A stretch of 11,646 bases of DNA from Chloroflexota bacterium (GTDB lineage Bacteria; Chloroflexota; Limnocylindria; Limnocylindrales; CSP1-4), in the NCBI GenBank assembly GCA_021777365.1, contig JAJYDP010000098.1:1-11646 (forward strand), read 5' to 3'. The position numbers and the translations under genes were made by a program. Below, piece by piece: positions 1 to 6,390 of the stretch; position 1 is the first letter of the stretch; each line of letters opens with the position of its first letter. The notes beneath the pieces were generated by a model that did not search any database, had not been told where the DNA came from, and saw only the letters and a program-made list of their open reading frames with translations.

Positions 1-1994
1 GCCTCCACCGTGAGCGGGACGGCGCCGGCGAGGGTGGCGGCGAAGCCGTCCGGGCCGTAGAAGCCGGAAGGCTGGGCGTTTGACGGGTCGTCGAAGGCCA
101 CGGTGTAGGTCCCGGCGGGCAGGTCGATCGTGTACGTTCCATCCGGACCCGCGCTGCCGTAGTAGCACCGGGCGGGGGCGGCCGTCTGGCACGCGTCGAC
201 GAAGATGCCCGACAGCGGCATCCCGCGGCTGTCCGTCACCCGGCCGGCCATGCTCGGGTAGACCGGCGCCGGGGTCAGCGCGATGTCGACGCCGGTGATG
301 TCGGCATCGGTCACCGGGAGCACGGTTGCCGCGGCACCGTCGAGGGTCGCCCCCGCGGTGGAGTAGAAGGTCCAGGGGTACGGCCTGGAGAGGCCGGTCA
401 CCACGGTGCAGGGGCCCGGGAGCATCGCCACCGACCAGGTCCCGTCGGCGGCCGTGGTGGCGGTCCCGCAGTTCGGGATCCCCGTCCCCGGCAGGATCCC
501 GTCCAGGGCGCCACACGCGAAGACGTGAATGCCGGGGAGGCGGCGGCCGCGGGCCGTGACGGTGCCGCTGATCGTCTGGCCGGCGGGCACCTGCACGTTG
601 ACCGGGGTGCTCGTCGTGCCCACTGAGATGACCGAGGAGAGCGGCCCGAACGGGGTGAGGCCGCTGCCGTTCACGTAGCCGCTGGGGAGCGCGCCGGTGG
701 GGTCGCTCACCGTCATGCGGTAGGTGCCGGCCGCCAGGTCGCCGATGGTGTAGGTCCCGTCGGCGGCCGTGGTGGCCAGCCCACCGCCGTAGGCCGGGAA
801 CTGGTACGCGGCCACCTGCAGCCCGGCGGCGGGGGTGCCGTCGGGTCCCAGGACCGTGCCCGTGATGGACCCGCTCGGTGGTGGGCTCGCGGTCGGGCCG
901 GGGATCGGGCCCGTCGGGCCCGGAGCCGGCGTTGCGGAGGGACCTGTCGTCGGCGTTGCGGTTGGCGTGGGGGTGGGGGTCGGTGGCGGCTGCACCACGA
1001 CGACCTTGATCACTTCCCGGCCGTAGGCTCCGGTGTCGGTGTAGAGGGCGCGGTAGTAGGCGGTCCGCGATGGCGAGAACGTGTAGGTCGAGTTGCCCGA
1101 GCCGTCCAGCGTGAGGGTGGTCAGCACGCTCCAGTGCACGACATCCGGCGACACCTGCCACTGCACCTGTGCGTACGGCGTCCCGCCCGAGGCCGGGAGC
1201 CCGACCAGCTGCCCCGGCAGGATCGTCTCCACGTGCATGGGCGGGGCGGGCATGGTGGCCGCGACGTAGGCCACGTGGAACCCGGCAGACGCGAACGCCC
1301 CGGGCTCGGAGACCCGGACCCCGCCCTGGACCAGGGTCATCGCGGTCAGCGAGGTCCGGGATCCGTCCGCCTGCAGGCCGCTGAACGTCACGTCAGGGTG
1401 GTACGGGCCGAGCCGCTCCCGGGTCCCGTCGGGTGCGGTGGGCGCCTCCACGATCCACTCGGCCGATGCCCGCGGGCCGCTGTAGGACTGCAGCGTGCTG
1501 AAGCTTCCCCCGCTGGTGTCGTTGGTCAGGGCGATCTGCCAGAACGTCCCGTTGATCTTGCCGATCGTCACGGTGATCCGGTCGCCGGGCCTCACCGTGA
1601 CGGTGTCGATGACCTGTTTGAGCGGATACGCCGGCAGGATCTCCCACCACGCCTGCGCGGCGACCCGCCGGGTCGCGGGGTCGTAGATCTCCTCGATCCC
1701 GGCCTGGATCAGCGGGCTGTTCGGGCCGATCCCGTCGATCCCCACCCACACGTCGGTGAACGTTTCCCAGGGGGTGGCGGCGATCGTGGGCACGGCGAAC
1801 GTCCCGGCGACGCCGGTGTAGGGTCCGTAGCCGGCCACGTATCCAGACCAGCCGTCCGAGACGGTGGAGTTCGGGGTGCTCGCGTCCACCGTGCCGTTGC
1901 CGACCGCCAGGAGCGCGACCATGGTCGGTACCGCCAGCCAGCGCAGGCGTCGGGGTCGTCCGGGGTCGGTGGGGGAGGTCGGGTTGGTCGGCAT
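1..1994 (-). CDS. Secreted G1 (glutamic) peptidase with carboxypeptidase-regulatory-like repeats, 3' end beyond window
   Basis: The frame is open from an ATG at 1994 to the window edge (664 codons, no stop), so the C-terminus is missing. Residues 1-39 look like a signal peptide: an RPRR-containing n-region, a hydrophobic stretch at about 20-33 and a VDA cleavage site. Residues 45-185 read as a peptidase G1/eqolisin domain: GWSGY (48-52), WVGIDG (83-88), LIQAG (95-99), AWWEILPAY (115-123) and SAEWIVEAP (177-185). Q97 and E179 fit the family Gln/Glu catalytic pair; their 82-residue spacing is close to the 83 of scytalidoglutamic peptidase as I recall it. A Pro/Thr-rich linker (336-373) leads to three carboxypeptidase-regulatory-like repeats (about 375-470, 472-575, 580 onward). 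The role is probably acid or extracellular proteolysis. There is almost no propeptide between the signal and the domain. GAGGG at 2002-2006, 7 nt upstream, supports this start. The family call is from motifs only. Confidence 0.8.
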   Translation of the reverse strand, partial: MPTNPTSPTDPGRPRRLRWLAVPTMVALLAVGNGTVDASTPNSTVSDGWSGYVAGYGPYTGVAGTFAVPTIAATPWETFTDVWVGIDGIGPNSPLIQAGIEEIYDPATRRVAAQAWWEILPAYPLKQVIDTVTVRPGDRITVTIGKINGTFWQIALTNDTSGGSFSTLQSYSGPRASAEWIVEAPTAPDGTRERLGPYHPDVTFSGLQADGSRTSLTAMTLVQGGVRVSEPGAFASAGFHVAYVAATMPAPPMHVETILPGQLVGLPASGGTPYAQVQWQVSPDVVHWSVLTTLTLDGSGNSTYTFSPSRTAYYRALYTDTGAYGREVIKVVVVQPPPTPTPTPTATPTTGPSATPAPGPTGPIPGPTASPPPSGSITGTVLGPDGTPAAGLQVAAYQFPAYGGGLATTAADGTYTIGDLAAGTYRMTVSDPTGALPSGYVNGSGLTPFGPLSSVISVGTTSTPVNVQVPAGQTISGTVTARGRRLPGIHVFACGALDGILPGTGIPNCGTATTAADGTWSVAMLPGPCTVVTGLSRPYPWTFYSTAGATLDGAAATVLPVTDADITGVDIALTPAPVYPSMAGRVTDSRGMPLSGIFVDACQTAAPARCYYGSAGPDGTYTIDLPAGTYTVAFDDPSNAQPSGFYGPDGFAATLAGAVPLTVE
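437..461. repeat. 25-bp direct repeat, copy A (inside the G1 peptidase gene)
   Basis: These 25 bases recur exactly at 752-776. Both copies encode the TTAADGT turn of adjacent carboxypeptidase-regulatory-like repeats. The protein repeats themselves are much more diverged than this stretch. Confidence 0.85.
752..776. repeat. 25-bp direct repeat, copy B
   Basis: Perfect match to 437-461, starting 315 bp away and in the same orientation and reading frame. It could mediate in-frame gain or loss of one beta-sandwich repeat by recombination. Confidence 0.85.
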
Positions 1995-2078
1995 CGGCGT
2001 GCCCTCGCGCGGCTCCCCATCCTACGACCTCGGCGTGGGCCACACGGGGTCCATGGCCGGTGGGTCGCTCGATGGCGG
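1995..2078 (-). promoter_or_regulatory. Gap between hipA and the G1 peptidase gene; weak promoter candidate
   Basis: This 84-bp gap follows the hipA stop and precedes the peptidase start on the same strand. TAGGAT (minus strand, 2024-2019) is a possible -10 box 24 nt before the ATG, and GAGGG (2006-2002) is the ribosome binding site. I see no convincing -35 box and no terminator, so read-through from hipBA is also possible. Confidence 0.3.
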
Positions 2079-3311
2079 TCAGAGCGCGGCGACGGTCTCG
2101 AGCGCGCTGAGGGCGACCCCGACCTCATCCTGCTGCCCCCGGTCGATGCCGACGGCCGCTGCGAGCGCCCGCCAGCCTTCGAGGGCGCCGGCGACCTGGT
2201 CGATGATCGCGCGGGCCTGGCGTTCCGACAGCCCGAAGAACGAGCGAACGTCGAGGACGTCAACCGCCGTCGGCGAGATCGTCCTGCCGTTTACGGCAGT
2301 CGCGTGCTCGCGCATTTCGCGGGCGGGGTTGAGGTCGAACGCGGGAGCCAGGCGCCACCCCGACGCGTGACGCAGGAAGCCGTGGTTGCGAAGGTGATCG
2401 TCGCGGTTTCCGGCCAGCACGTTGAAGGCCATCCGCCGATAGAGTTGTGCGAGGTCCTCACGCACGTAAGCGGGCGCCAGCTCGTCGGTGATGGCCTGAG
2501 CGATGTCGATGTAGTCGGCGCCTTCGGTGTCGGTCCTTCCCGACAGGGTGAGCGCTGACGCGTAGAGCCGACGTCCATCGGCCGTCCGGTCGAAGCGGCG
2601 GGTGACGAATGTGCGGGCTGGGCCGGCAAGCGTGAGCAGTTCGGTGTCGGCGACCTGGATCCCCGCGGCTCGGGCGAGCTCGGCATAGACGTGCTCCCAG
2701 GCCCCGACGTCCCGCCGGTCGGTCCGCGATGGAAACTTCGCGATCCACAGGCTCCCGTCTGGACCCCGGTAGTTCGCCTTCGGCCGCACGCCGCCGAGGG
2801 AGGAGCCTGGCCCCACGAGGAGCGCGACTTGCTCGTCGGTCATCGAACGAGGGTCGTCCTCGAAGCGGCGGACCATCTCCTGAAGCGTCCGCAGGCGCAG
2901 GTACGGAGGGATCGCTGGCTCCCGGTCGGCGACGAACGGGCCGTCGACCCCGTGCCGCAGGCGAAGAGCGCCCATCCTCGTCTCGTCGGCGACGCCGACG
3001 AGGAACTCCCAGCTGTCGAGGCTGCGCCCGGCCCGGCGGACCATCAATGCCTCGCCCCACGTGTCGGGCGCAGTGTCCGCGAAGATGCCCGGAAGCCGCC
3101 GGCCCGGGATGGTCTGGAGCGCGTCGGTCAGCGGGAGCGCTGGGTCGATGGCAAACCGTCGACGCGCATCGGCGAGCCACGAGCGCGCGTATTGGAACCC
3201 GATCGAGAGGATGGGGCCAGGCCAACGGGTGATCACCCCGACCGGGCGGCGCTCGCCCAGCTCGGGCGCGTCGAGGACGACAACGAGGTCCTGGCGGCGG
3301 TCAGAGCTCAT
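2079..3311 (-). CDS. hipA: HipA family serine/threonine kinase toxin
   Basis: This 410-residue protein has full HipA length. It carries the family landmarks in order: the Ser-containing activation loop GSSLGGVRPKA (169-179), the nucleotide-binding lysine in AKFP (191-194), the catalytic loop GNRDDHLRNH (301-310), and the metal-binding Asp in FDLNP (325-329). HipA kinases phosphorylate an aminoacyl-tRNA synthetase (GltX for E. coli HipA) and cause growth arrest; the target here cannot be read from sequence. The gene begins inside the 3' end of the upstream antitoxin gene (11-nt overlap), so translation is probably coupled and expression is controlled from the antitoxin promoter. All visible catalytic elements are present, so the toxin looks intact. 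An Arg/Ala-rich frame on the opposite strand across this gene is a shadow. Confidence 0.93.
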   Translation of the reverse strand: MSSDRRQDLVVVLDAPELGERRPVGVITRWPGPILSIGFQYARSWLADARRRFAIDPALPLTDALQTIPGRRLPGIFADTAPDTWGEALMVRRAGRSLDSWEFLVGVADETRMGALRLRHGVDGPFVADREPAIPPYLRLRTLQEMVRRFEDDPRSMTDEQVALLVGPGSSLGGVRPKANYRGPDGSLWIAKFPSRTDRRDVGAWEHVYAELARAAGIQVADTELLTLAGPARTFVTRRFDRTADGRRLYASALTLSGRTDTEGADYIDIAQAITDELAPAYVREDLAQLYRRMAFNVLAGNRDDHLRNHGFLRHASGWRLAPAFDLNPAREMREHATAVNGRTISPTAVDVLDVRSFFGLSERQARAIIDQVAGALEGWRALAAAVGIDRGQQDEVGVALSALETVAAL

Positions 3312-3633
3312 CGGCGAGCCCTCGCGAACGAGCGCGCCGCGGCCTGCCGAGCCGTTCGTCGGCGATCGCGGCGCCGGCCTCGTCGCGCTCAGCGATCCGG
3401 TCGATGTCGGTCGCGAGGCCCAGGACTTCGAGGTAGCGCACGAGGATGGCGGCGCTCACGCTCAGGTCCCCGTGCTCGAGCCGTGAGATCGTCGGGCTCG
3501 ACGCGACGACGCGCTCCGCCATCTCGGCGATGCTGATCCCCCGCCGTCGACGCGCGAGGCGGAGCCGAGCACCAAGCTCGGCAGCCTGGCGCTGGGTACC
3601 CGGGAACAGCGATCGCTTGGTCCTTCCCATCAC
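3301..3633 (-). CDS. hipB: HipB-type XRE antitoxin/repressor
   Basis: This 110-residue protein has a helix-turn-helix of the XRE (Cro/C1) type at about residues 18-72: LGARLRLARRRRGISIAEMA, then SPTISRLEHGDLS. The C-terminal tail is Arg/Ala/Glu-rich and probably flexible. It should bind and neutralise the HipA kinase encoded next and repress the operon by binding its promoter. The start is either GTG at 3633 or ATG at 3630 (the protein begins MMGR or MGR). No Shine-Dalgarno sequence precedes either. A -10-like TAGTAT ends 5 nt before the ATG, so a leaderless mRNA starting at 3630 is plausible. Its stop lies inside hipA, giving the usual antitoxin-first order. Confidence 0.9.
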   Translation of the reverse strand: MMGRTKRSLFPGTQRQAAELGARLRLARRRRGISIAEMAERVVASSPTISRLEHGDLSVSAAILVRYLEVLGLATDIDRIAERDEAGAAIADERLGRPRRARSRGLADEL

Positions 3634-3634
3634 A

Positions 3635-3674
3635 CATACTATTGCTCGTAGATTGGTCTACTGTCAATAGTATG
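3635..3674 (-). promoter_or_regulatory. hipBA promoter within a 40-bp nested palindrome (HipB operator candidate)
   Basis: CATACTATTG (3635-3644) and CAATAGTATG (3665-3674) are perfect 10-bp inverted repeats. GTAGA (3648-3652) and TCTAC (3657-3661) form a second pair on exactly the same centre, 3654.5, so 30 of 40 positions are symmetric. On the minus strand the element contains TTGACA (3667-3662), a perfect -35 box, and TAGTAT (3641-3636), a TAnnnT -10 box. The 20-nt spacer between them is longer than ideal. The element directly abuts the antitoxin start, the expected place for HipB autorepression. On the plus strand TATGAT (3671-3676) could serve a divergent promoter, but no -35 box accompanies it. 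Confidence 0.75.
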
Positions 3675-3708
3675 ATAGGAGTCACGAGCTGGGCCACCTG
3701 TGTGGGGG

Positions 3709-3722
3709 CGACCGTTCGGTCG
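3709..3722. repeat. Palindrome upstream of the secreted-protein gene
   Basis: CGACCG-TT-CGGTCG has two perfect 6-bp arms and a 2-nt centre. It lies in the 205-bp gap between hipB and the gene starting at 3839. It may be a regulator binding site; its role is unknown. Confidence 0.5.
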
Positions 3723-3758
3723 AATCCATGCACTCGAAGCTTCCATGGCACCCCACGC

Positions 3759-3772
3759 CCGGACGCGTCCGG
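3759..3772. repeat. Perfect 14-bp palindrome upstream of the secreted-protein gene
   Basis: CCGGACGCGTCCGG reads identically on both strands and lies 67 bp before the gene start at 3839. It is the second palindrome in the same gap, and the two centres are 50 bp apart. It may be an operator; chance palindromes of GC composition are also possible in DNA this GC-rich. Confidence 0.5.
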
Positions 3773-3826
3773 TGCCCTGTCGAGGCAACTGGCCGAGCAC
3801 ATTCCCCCCTGGTTCCGCCTGCGGGC

Positions 3827-3832
3827 TATCCT
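3827..3832 (+). promoter_or_regulatory. -10 box placed for a leaderless transcript
   Basis: TATCCT (TAnnnT type) ends exactly 6 nt before the ATG at 3839, and no Shine-Dalgarno sequence lies in between. Transcription would start at or next to the start codon. No clear -35 box is visible. The same TATCCT-N6-ATG arrangement recurs at 9429-9443. Confidence 0.45.
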
Positions 3833-3838
3833 CTGCGC

Positions 3839-5449
3839 ATGTCACGGTTCATCCGCGCCGCGCTCGCGGTCGCGCTCGTTGCCGGCGCAGTGGCGGCGGC
3901 TCCGGCGCGAGCCCGGGCCGATTCCTCGTCCAACATCCCGGGGATTCCGCTGCCCGGCCCCGTCGTCACCGGCCAGCTCGGCGGGCCGATCTACGACGTG
4001 GTGTACCGGATCACGGTCCCGGCCGGGTACGTGGTGGTGGCGGGGCTCTCCGGCAGCCCGGGCACCCTGTTCGGGCTCTACCTCTTCGACGGCACGGCCA
4101 CCACGGTGGTGGGCACGCAGGGGCTGGTGGCGAGCTCCACGGTGGTGGGGACCGAGCAGCACATCTCCTACCCGTCGACGCTCGGAGGCACCTACTACAT
4201 CGACCTGAACGGCGCCAGCAACGTCGAGGGGACGTACACGCTGGTGGTCCAGGTCGTCGCCGACACGGCGATCCCCGTGGCGTCCCTGTCCCTCGACAAC
4301 GGGCGGCTGTCCACGAACTCCGCCACCGTGAGCGTGATCCTGACCGGCTACGCGAGCCTCTCGGGCCTCTCGGAGATGGCGTTCAGCGCCGACGGGGTCA
4401 CCTGGGGCGCCTGGCAGCCGTACGCCGCCTCCTCCAGCTGGACGTTTCCGCCCGGCGACGGCGTGAAGACGCTGTGGGCAAGAGTCCTGAACGGCGTCGG
4501 CGTCGCGTCCGCGCCCGTGTCCGCCTCCATCACGCTCGACACGGTGCGCCCAACCGTCACCGCCATCCGGCCCACCGCCGACTCGGCCGTGGTGGGCCTG
4601 CGGCCCACCTTCACGGTCCGTTTCAGCAAGCCCATCGATCCGTCGTCCTGGGGGGGTCTGGGGCTGGTGGTGCAGGCGGCGAACGGCGCCCCGGTCAGCG
4701 GGACGTACGCGTACGACGCGACGTCGTGGACCGGCTCGTTCACGCCGGCAGCGGACCTCGCGGCCGGGCAACCGTACGTGGTGACGGTGGGGAGCGTGGT
4801 CGACCTTGCCGGGAACGTGGTGTCCCCGATCCCGTCCTGGACCGTGACGCCGCTGCGGCCTGCCAGCCTCTCACTGACCGGCTCGGCGCGGGTGGTCCTG
4901 CCGGGGGCCAGCGTGACGCTGACCGCCACCACGCCCGGGCTCGATACCTCGGCGGTGTTCCTGCAGACCCTCGTGCCCGGTGCGACCACGCCGGCCCAGT
5001 CCGGTCCGTTCACCGTCGCCAGCGGGACGGTGTCGACCACCGTCGCGCCGGTCGTGAACTCCTGGTACCAGTTCCTCTACCCGGGCTCCCGCACCGACGC
5101 CTCGACCACCTCCAACCAGGTGCGCGTGATCGTCCGGCGGCTCGTCTCACTGGTGGGGGTGCCCGCGTCCGTCACCCAGTCGGCGGCGGCGGGCCGGCCG
5201 GTCACCCTCACCGCGCAGGTGTCGCCCGTCGGGACGCCTGCCCACCTCTCGTTCCAGCTGTACCGCTACGTGGCCGCCCGCCGCGCGTGGATCTACGCGG
5301 GCAGCCTGGGCCGCACCACCGACGCGCAGGGGCAGGCCACCGTCCGCTGGACCCCCGTCGCCGGCCGCTACTACTGGCGCGTCGCGTCGCTCCCCACCCC
5401 CGACTTCGCCAACAACGTCAGCCCCGTCTACCGCTGGCTGGTGCGGTAG
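3839..5449 (+). CDS. Secreted multi-domain beta-sandwich protein (pre-peptidase-C-like and SbsA/Ig-like domains)
   Basis: This 536-residue protein starts at ATG 3839, where a clear signal peptide begins: MSRFIRAALA, a hydrophobic alanine-rich core to about residue 22, then ARARADSS. The frame is open further upstream to 3728, but that extension is Pro/Arg-rich and would bury the signal. Domains: about 40-140, a PPC-like beta domain (VVYRITVPAGY, FGLYLFDG, GTYYIDLNGA, GTYTLVVQVV); about 143-236, an Ig-like domain (FSADGVTWGAW, TLWARVLNGVG); about 237-337, an SbsA/Big_5-type Ig domain (TVRFSKPIDPSSW, GTYAYDATSWTGSFTPAADL, VVDLAGNVVS); about 341-432 and 434-536, two further beta domains. No enzyme motif, membrane anchor or sorting signal is visible. 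It is probably exported and adhesive or structural, in the same style as the peptidase encoded at the left edge. Domain names are by pattern only. Confidence 0.8.
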   Translation: MSRFIRAALAVALVAGAVAAAPARARADSSSNIPGIPLPGPVVTGQLGGPIYDVVYRITVPAGYVVVAGLSGSPGTLFGLYLFDGTATTVVGTQGLVASSTVVGTEQHISYPSTLGGTYYIDLNGASNVEGTYTLVVQVVADTAIPVASLSLDNGRLSTNSATVSVILTGYASLSGLSEMAFSADGVTWGAWQPYAASSSWTFPPGDGVKTLWARVLNGVGVASAPVSASITLDTVRPTVTAIRPTADSAVVGLRPTFTVRFSKPIDPSSWGGLGLVVQAANGAPVSGTYAYDATSWTGSFTPAADLAAGQPYVVTVGSVVDLAGNVVSPIPSWTVTPLRPASLSLTGSARVVLPGASVTLTATTPGLDTSAVFLQTLVPGATTPAQSGPFTVASGTVSTTVAPVVNSWYQFLYPGSRTDASTTSNQVRVIVRRLVSLVGVPASVTQSAAAGRPVTLTAQVSPVGTPAHLSFQLYRYVAARRAWIYAGSLGRTTDAQGQATVRWTPVAGRYYWRVASLPTPDFANNVSPVYRWLVR

Positions 5450-5455
5450 CCGGGC

Positions 5456-5498
5456 GCGGCTGCCGCCAGCCGCTCGGCACGGCACCCGTCCGCGGGTG
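5456..5498 (+). terminator. Two GC-rich hairpins after the secreted-protein gene
   Basis: Hairpin 1 is GCGGCT (5456-5461)/AGCCGC (5468-5473) with a 6-nt loop, 7 nt after the stop. Hairpin 2 is CACCCG (5483-5488)/CGGGTG (5493-5498) around a TCCG tetraloop. Neither has a U-tract, which is common for high-GC bacteria, so this is a probable but not classic terminator region. Confidence 0.4.
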
Positions 5499-5505
5499 GC
5501 ACCTG

Positions 5506-5529
5506 GCAGTACGCGCGGCTGTATACTGC
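5506..5529 (+). promoter_or_regulatory. mazEF promoter and operator candidate
   Basis: TATACT (5522-5527) is a near-consensus -10 box in otherwise GC-rich DNA. It overlaps one arm of the inverted repeat GCAGTA (5506-5511)/TACTGC (5524-5529). The -35 region is poor (TGGCAC at 5497-5502, 19-nt spacer). The position suits autorepression by the ribbon-helix-helix antitoxin. Confidence 0.5.
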
Positions 5530-5565
5530 GTGGTAGACAGATCGTGCAATCACGGTGTGAATCCT

Positions 5566-5808
5566 GTGACGATGCTGCGGATCAACGAGCGGACCAGGGC
5601 CGCGCTGCGGAAGCTCGCGGAGCAGCGCGGCGAACCCATGTCGAAGGTTGTCGAGGAGCTCGTGGACGCAGCGCAAGACGAGCAGTTCTTTGCGTCGGCC
5701 GATGCGGCGTATCAGCGTCTTCGAGAAGATCCCGACGCCTGGCGCGCCGAACTTGGTGAGCGCGCGGCCTGGGAGCCGACCGTGGCCGACGGCCTCGGCG
5801 ACGCGTAG
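5566..5808 (+). CDS. mazE: MazE-like ribbon-helix-helix antitoxin
   Basis: This 80-residue protein has an N-terminal ribbon-helix-helix DNA-binding segment: the strand TMLRINERT, then helices RAALRKLAEQ and MSKVVEELVDAAQ. The acidic C-terminal tail (DAAYQRLREDPDAW, ERAAWEPTVADGL) is typical of antitoxins that wrap around MazF/PemK toxins in high-GC bacteria. The start is uncertain: GTG 5557, GTG 5566 and ATG 5572 are all in frame, and none has a good ribosome binding site. I chose 5566 because MTMLRINERT resembles the usual N-terminus of this family. The stop abuts the toxin start directly, giving the standard antitoxin-toxin order. It should repress its own promoter and neutralise MazF. Confidence 0.85.
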   Translation: MTMLRINERTRAALRKLAEQRGEPMSKVVEELVDAAQDEQFFASADAAYQRLREDPDAWRAELGERAAWEPTVADGLGDA

Positions 5809-6153
5809 GTGGTGCCCGAGCGCGGCGACGTCTGGGTCGTCGATCTGGATCCGACTCGCGGCCACGAACAGGCGAAGACACGACCGTGCATCGTGGTCTC
5901 GGATGACCGCTTCAACCGCAGCGCGTCCGGGCTCGTGGTTATCGTGCCGCTCACGTCGGTGAACCGCGGCATCCCCTGGCACGTCCGGGTCGCGCCGGTG
6001 GACGGCGGCGTGCGCCAGGAATCCTGGGCCATGGTCGACCAGCTGCGGACGATGTCGCGCGATCGACTCGTCGGCGATCCGTGGGGCCGGGTCTCCCCGG
6101 CCGTGATGGCGGCGATCGAAGAGCGATTGCGCCTGCTGCTCGGGCTCGCCTGA
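5809..6153 (+). CDS. mazF: MazF/PemK family endoribonuclease toxin
   Basis: This 114-residue protein has the length of classic MazF. Visible family features are GDVWVVDLDPTRGHEQAKTRP (6-26, split here only by description), the strand CIVVSDD, the PLTS motif (47-50) and SWAMVDQLRT (72-81). R25 and T49 occupy the positions of the catalytic Arg and Thr of B. subtilis MazF (R25/T48). MazF toxins cut single-stranded mRNA, or sometimes rRNA or tRNA, at short sequences; the specificity cannot be read from sequence. The gene begins with GTG at the base after the antitoxin stop; a second GTG follows at 5812. No separate promoter is visible, so it is probably coupled to the antitoxin gene. The catalytic core looks intact. 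Confidence 0.93.
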   Translation: MVPERGDVWVVDLDPTRGHEQAKTRPCIVVSDDRFNRSASGLVVIVPLTSVNRGIPWHVRVAPVDGGVRQESWAMVDQLRTMSRDRLVGDPWGRVSPAVMAAIEERLRLLLGLA

Positions 6154-6307
6154 GTGCGGCAGCAAGGGGACCCGGTGTAATCCGTCCAGACCGCAGAGCA
6201 CGGGGGAGCCCGGGGCTGCGGCGACGAGGCCGGGCGATGGAAGGAGCGGCGCTACCAGTGCAACTACGCGCGGCGAAAGCGGACGCAGGCGCGGGAGGCA
6301 AGCCGAC
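6154..6307 (+). other. Gap after mazF with possible gene remnant and weak hairpin
   Basis: No complete gene is supported. One plus-strand frame (6172-6315, no start chosen) reads through a basic, Cys-containing peptide with the segments GRWKERRYQCNYARRKR and EASRLT before a stop. This resembles a fragment of a Zn-ribbon or HNH-type DNA-binding protein and may be a remnant. GCCCGG (6208-6213)/CCGGGC (6230-6235) could form a 6-bp hairpin about 55 nt after mazF, a weak terminator candidate. Confidence 0.3.
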
Positions 6308-6315
6308 TCACTTGA
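6308..6315. repeat. Target-site duplication, left copy
   Basis: TCACTTGA occurs here and in the same orientation at 8336-8343. It immediately flanks the two ends of the insertion sequence, and the match does not extend further on either side. Confidence 0.9.
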
Positions 6316-6335
6316 GTCCTATGGACGCTTGTGTG
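6316..6335 (+). repeat. Left terminal inverted repeat of the IS
   Basis: GT followed by CCTATGGACGCTTGTGTG (6318-6335). The 18 bp match the reverse complement of 8316-8333 exactly; only the two outermost bases (GT here, AA on the other end read inward) differ. Confidence 0.92.
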
Positions 6336-6345
6336 AGCGGTTCTA

Positions 6346-6371
6346 GGCCCGGTCCACACTGGGGACGGGCC
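6346..6371 (-). terminator. Hairpin between the IS left end and its last gene
   Basis: GGCCCG (6346-6351)/CGGGCC (6366-6371), extended by TCC/GGA across a one-base bulge, forms a strong stem with a short loop. It lies 20 nt downstream of the membrane-protein stop and inside the inverted repeat. It could terminate the IS operon or block reading into the element; there is no U-tract. Confidence 0.4.
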
Positions 6372-6390
6372 GACTTAGGCACACAGAGCG

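Noticed and set aside
937..990. Short GGCGTT/GGTGGG-like tandem runs resembling a repeat array
   Set aside because: They are the codons of the Pro/Thr-rich linker of the secreted peptidase on the minus strand, not a CRISPR or regulatory array.
1134..2558. Long open plus-strand frame (474 codons) across the G1 peptidase and hipA genes
   Set aside because: Its translation is Arg/Gly/Pro-rich with no domain or hydrophobic core. The opposite strand encodes two recognisable proteins over the same bases, so this is a GC-driven shadow.
3700..5571. Frame continuous with mazE and open back to 3700 (would give a 702-residue protein)
   Set aside because: Upstream of about 5557 the translation is Arg/Gly/His-rich and overlaps the secreted protein in another frame. 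Only the last 80 or so codons look like a real antitoxin.
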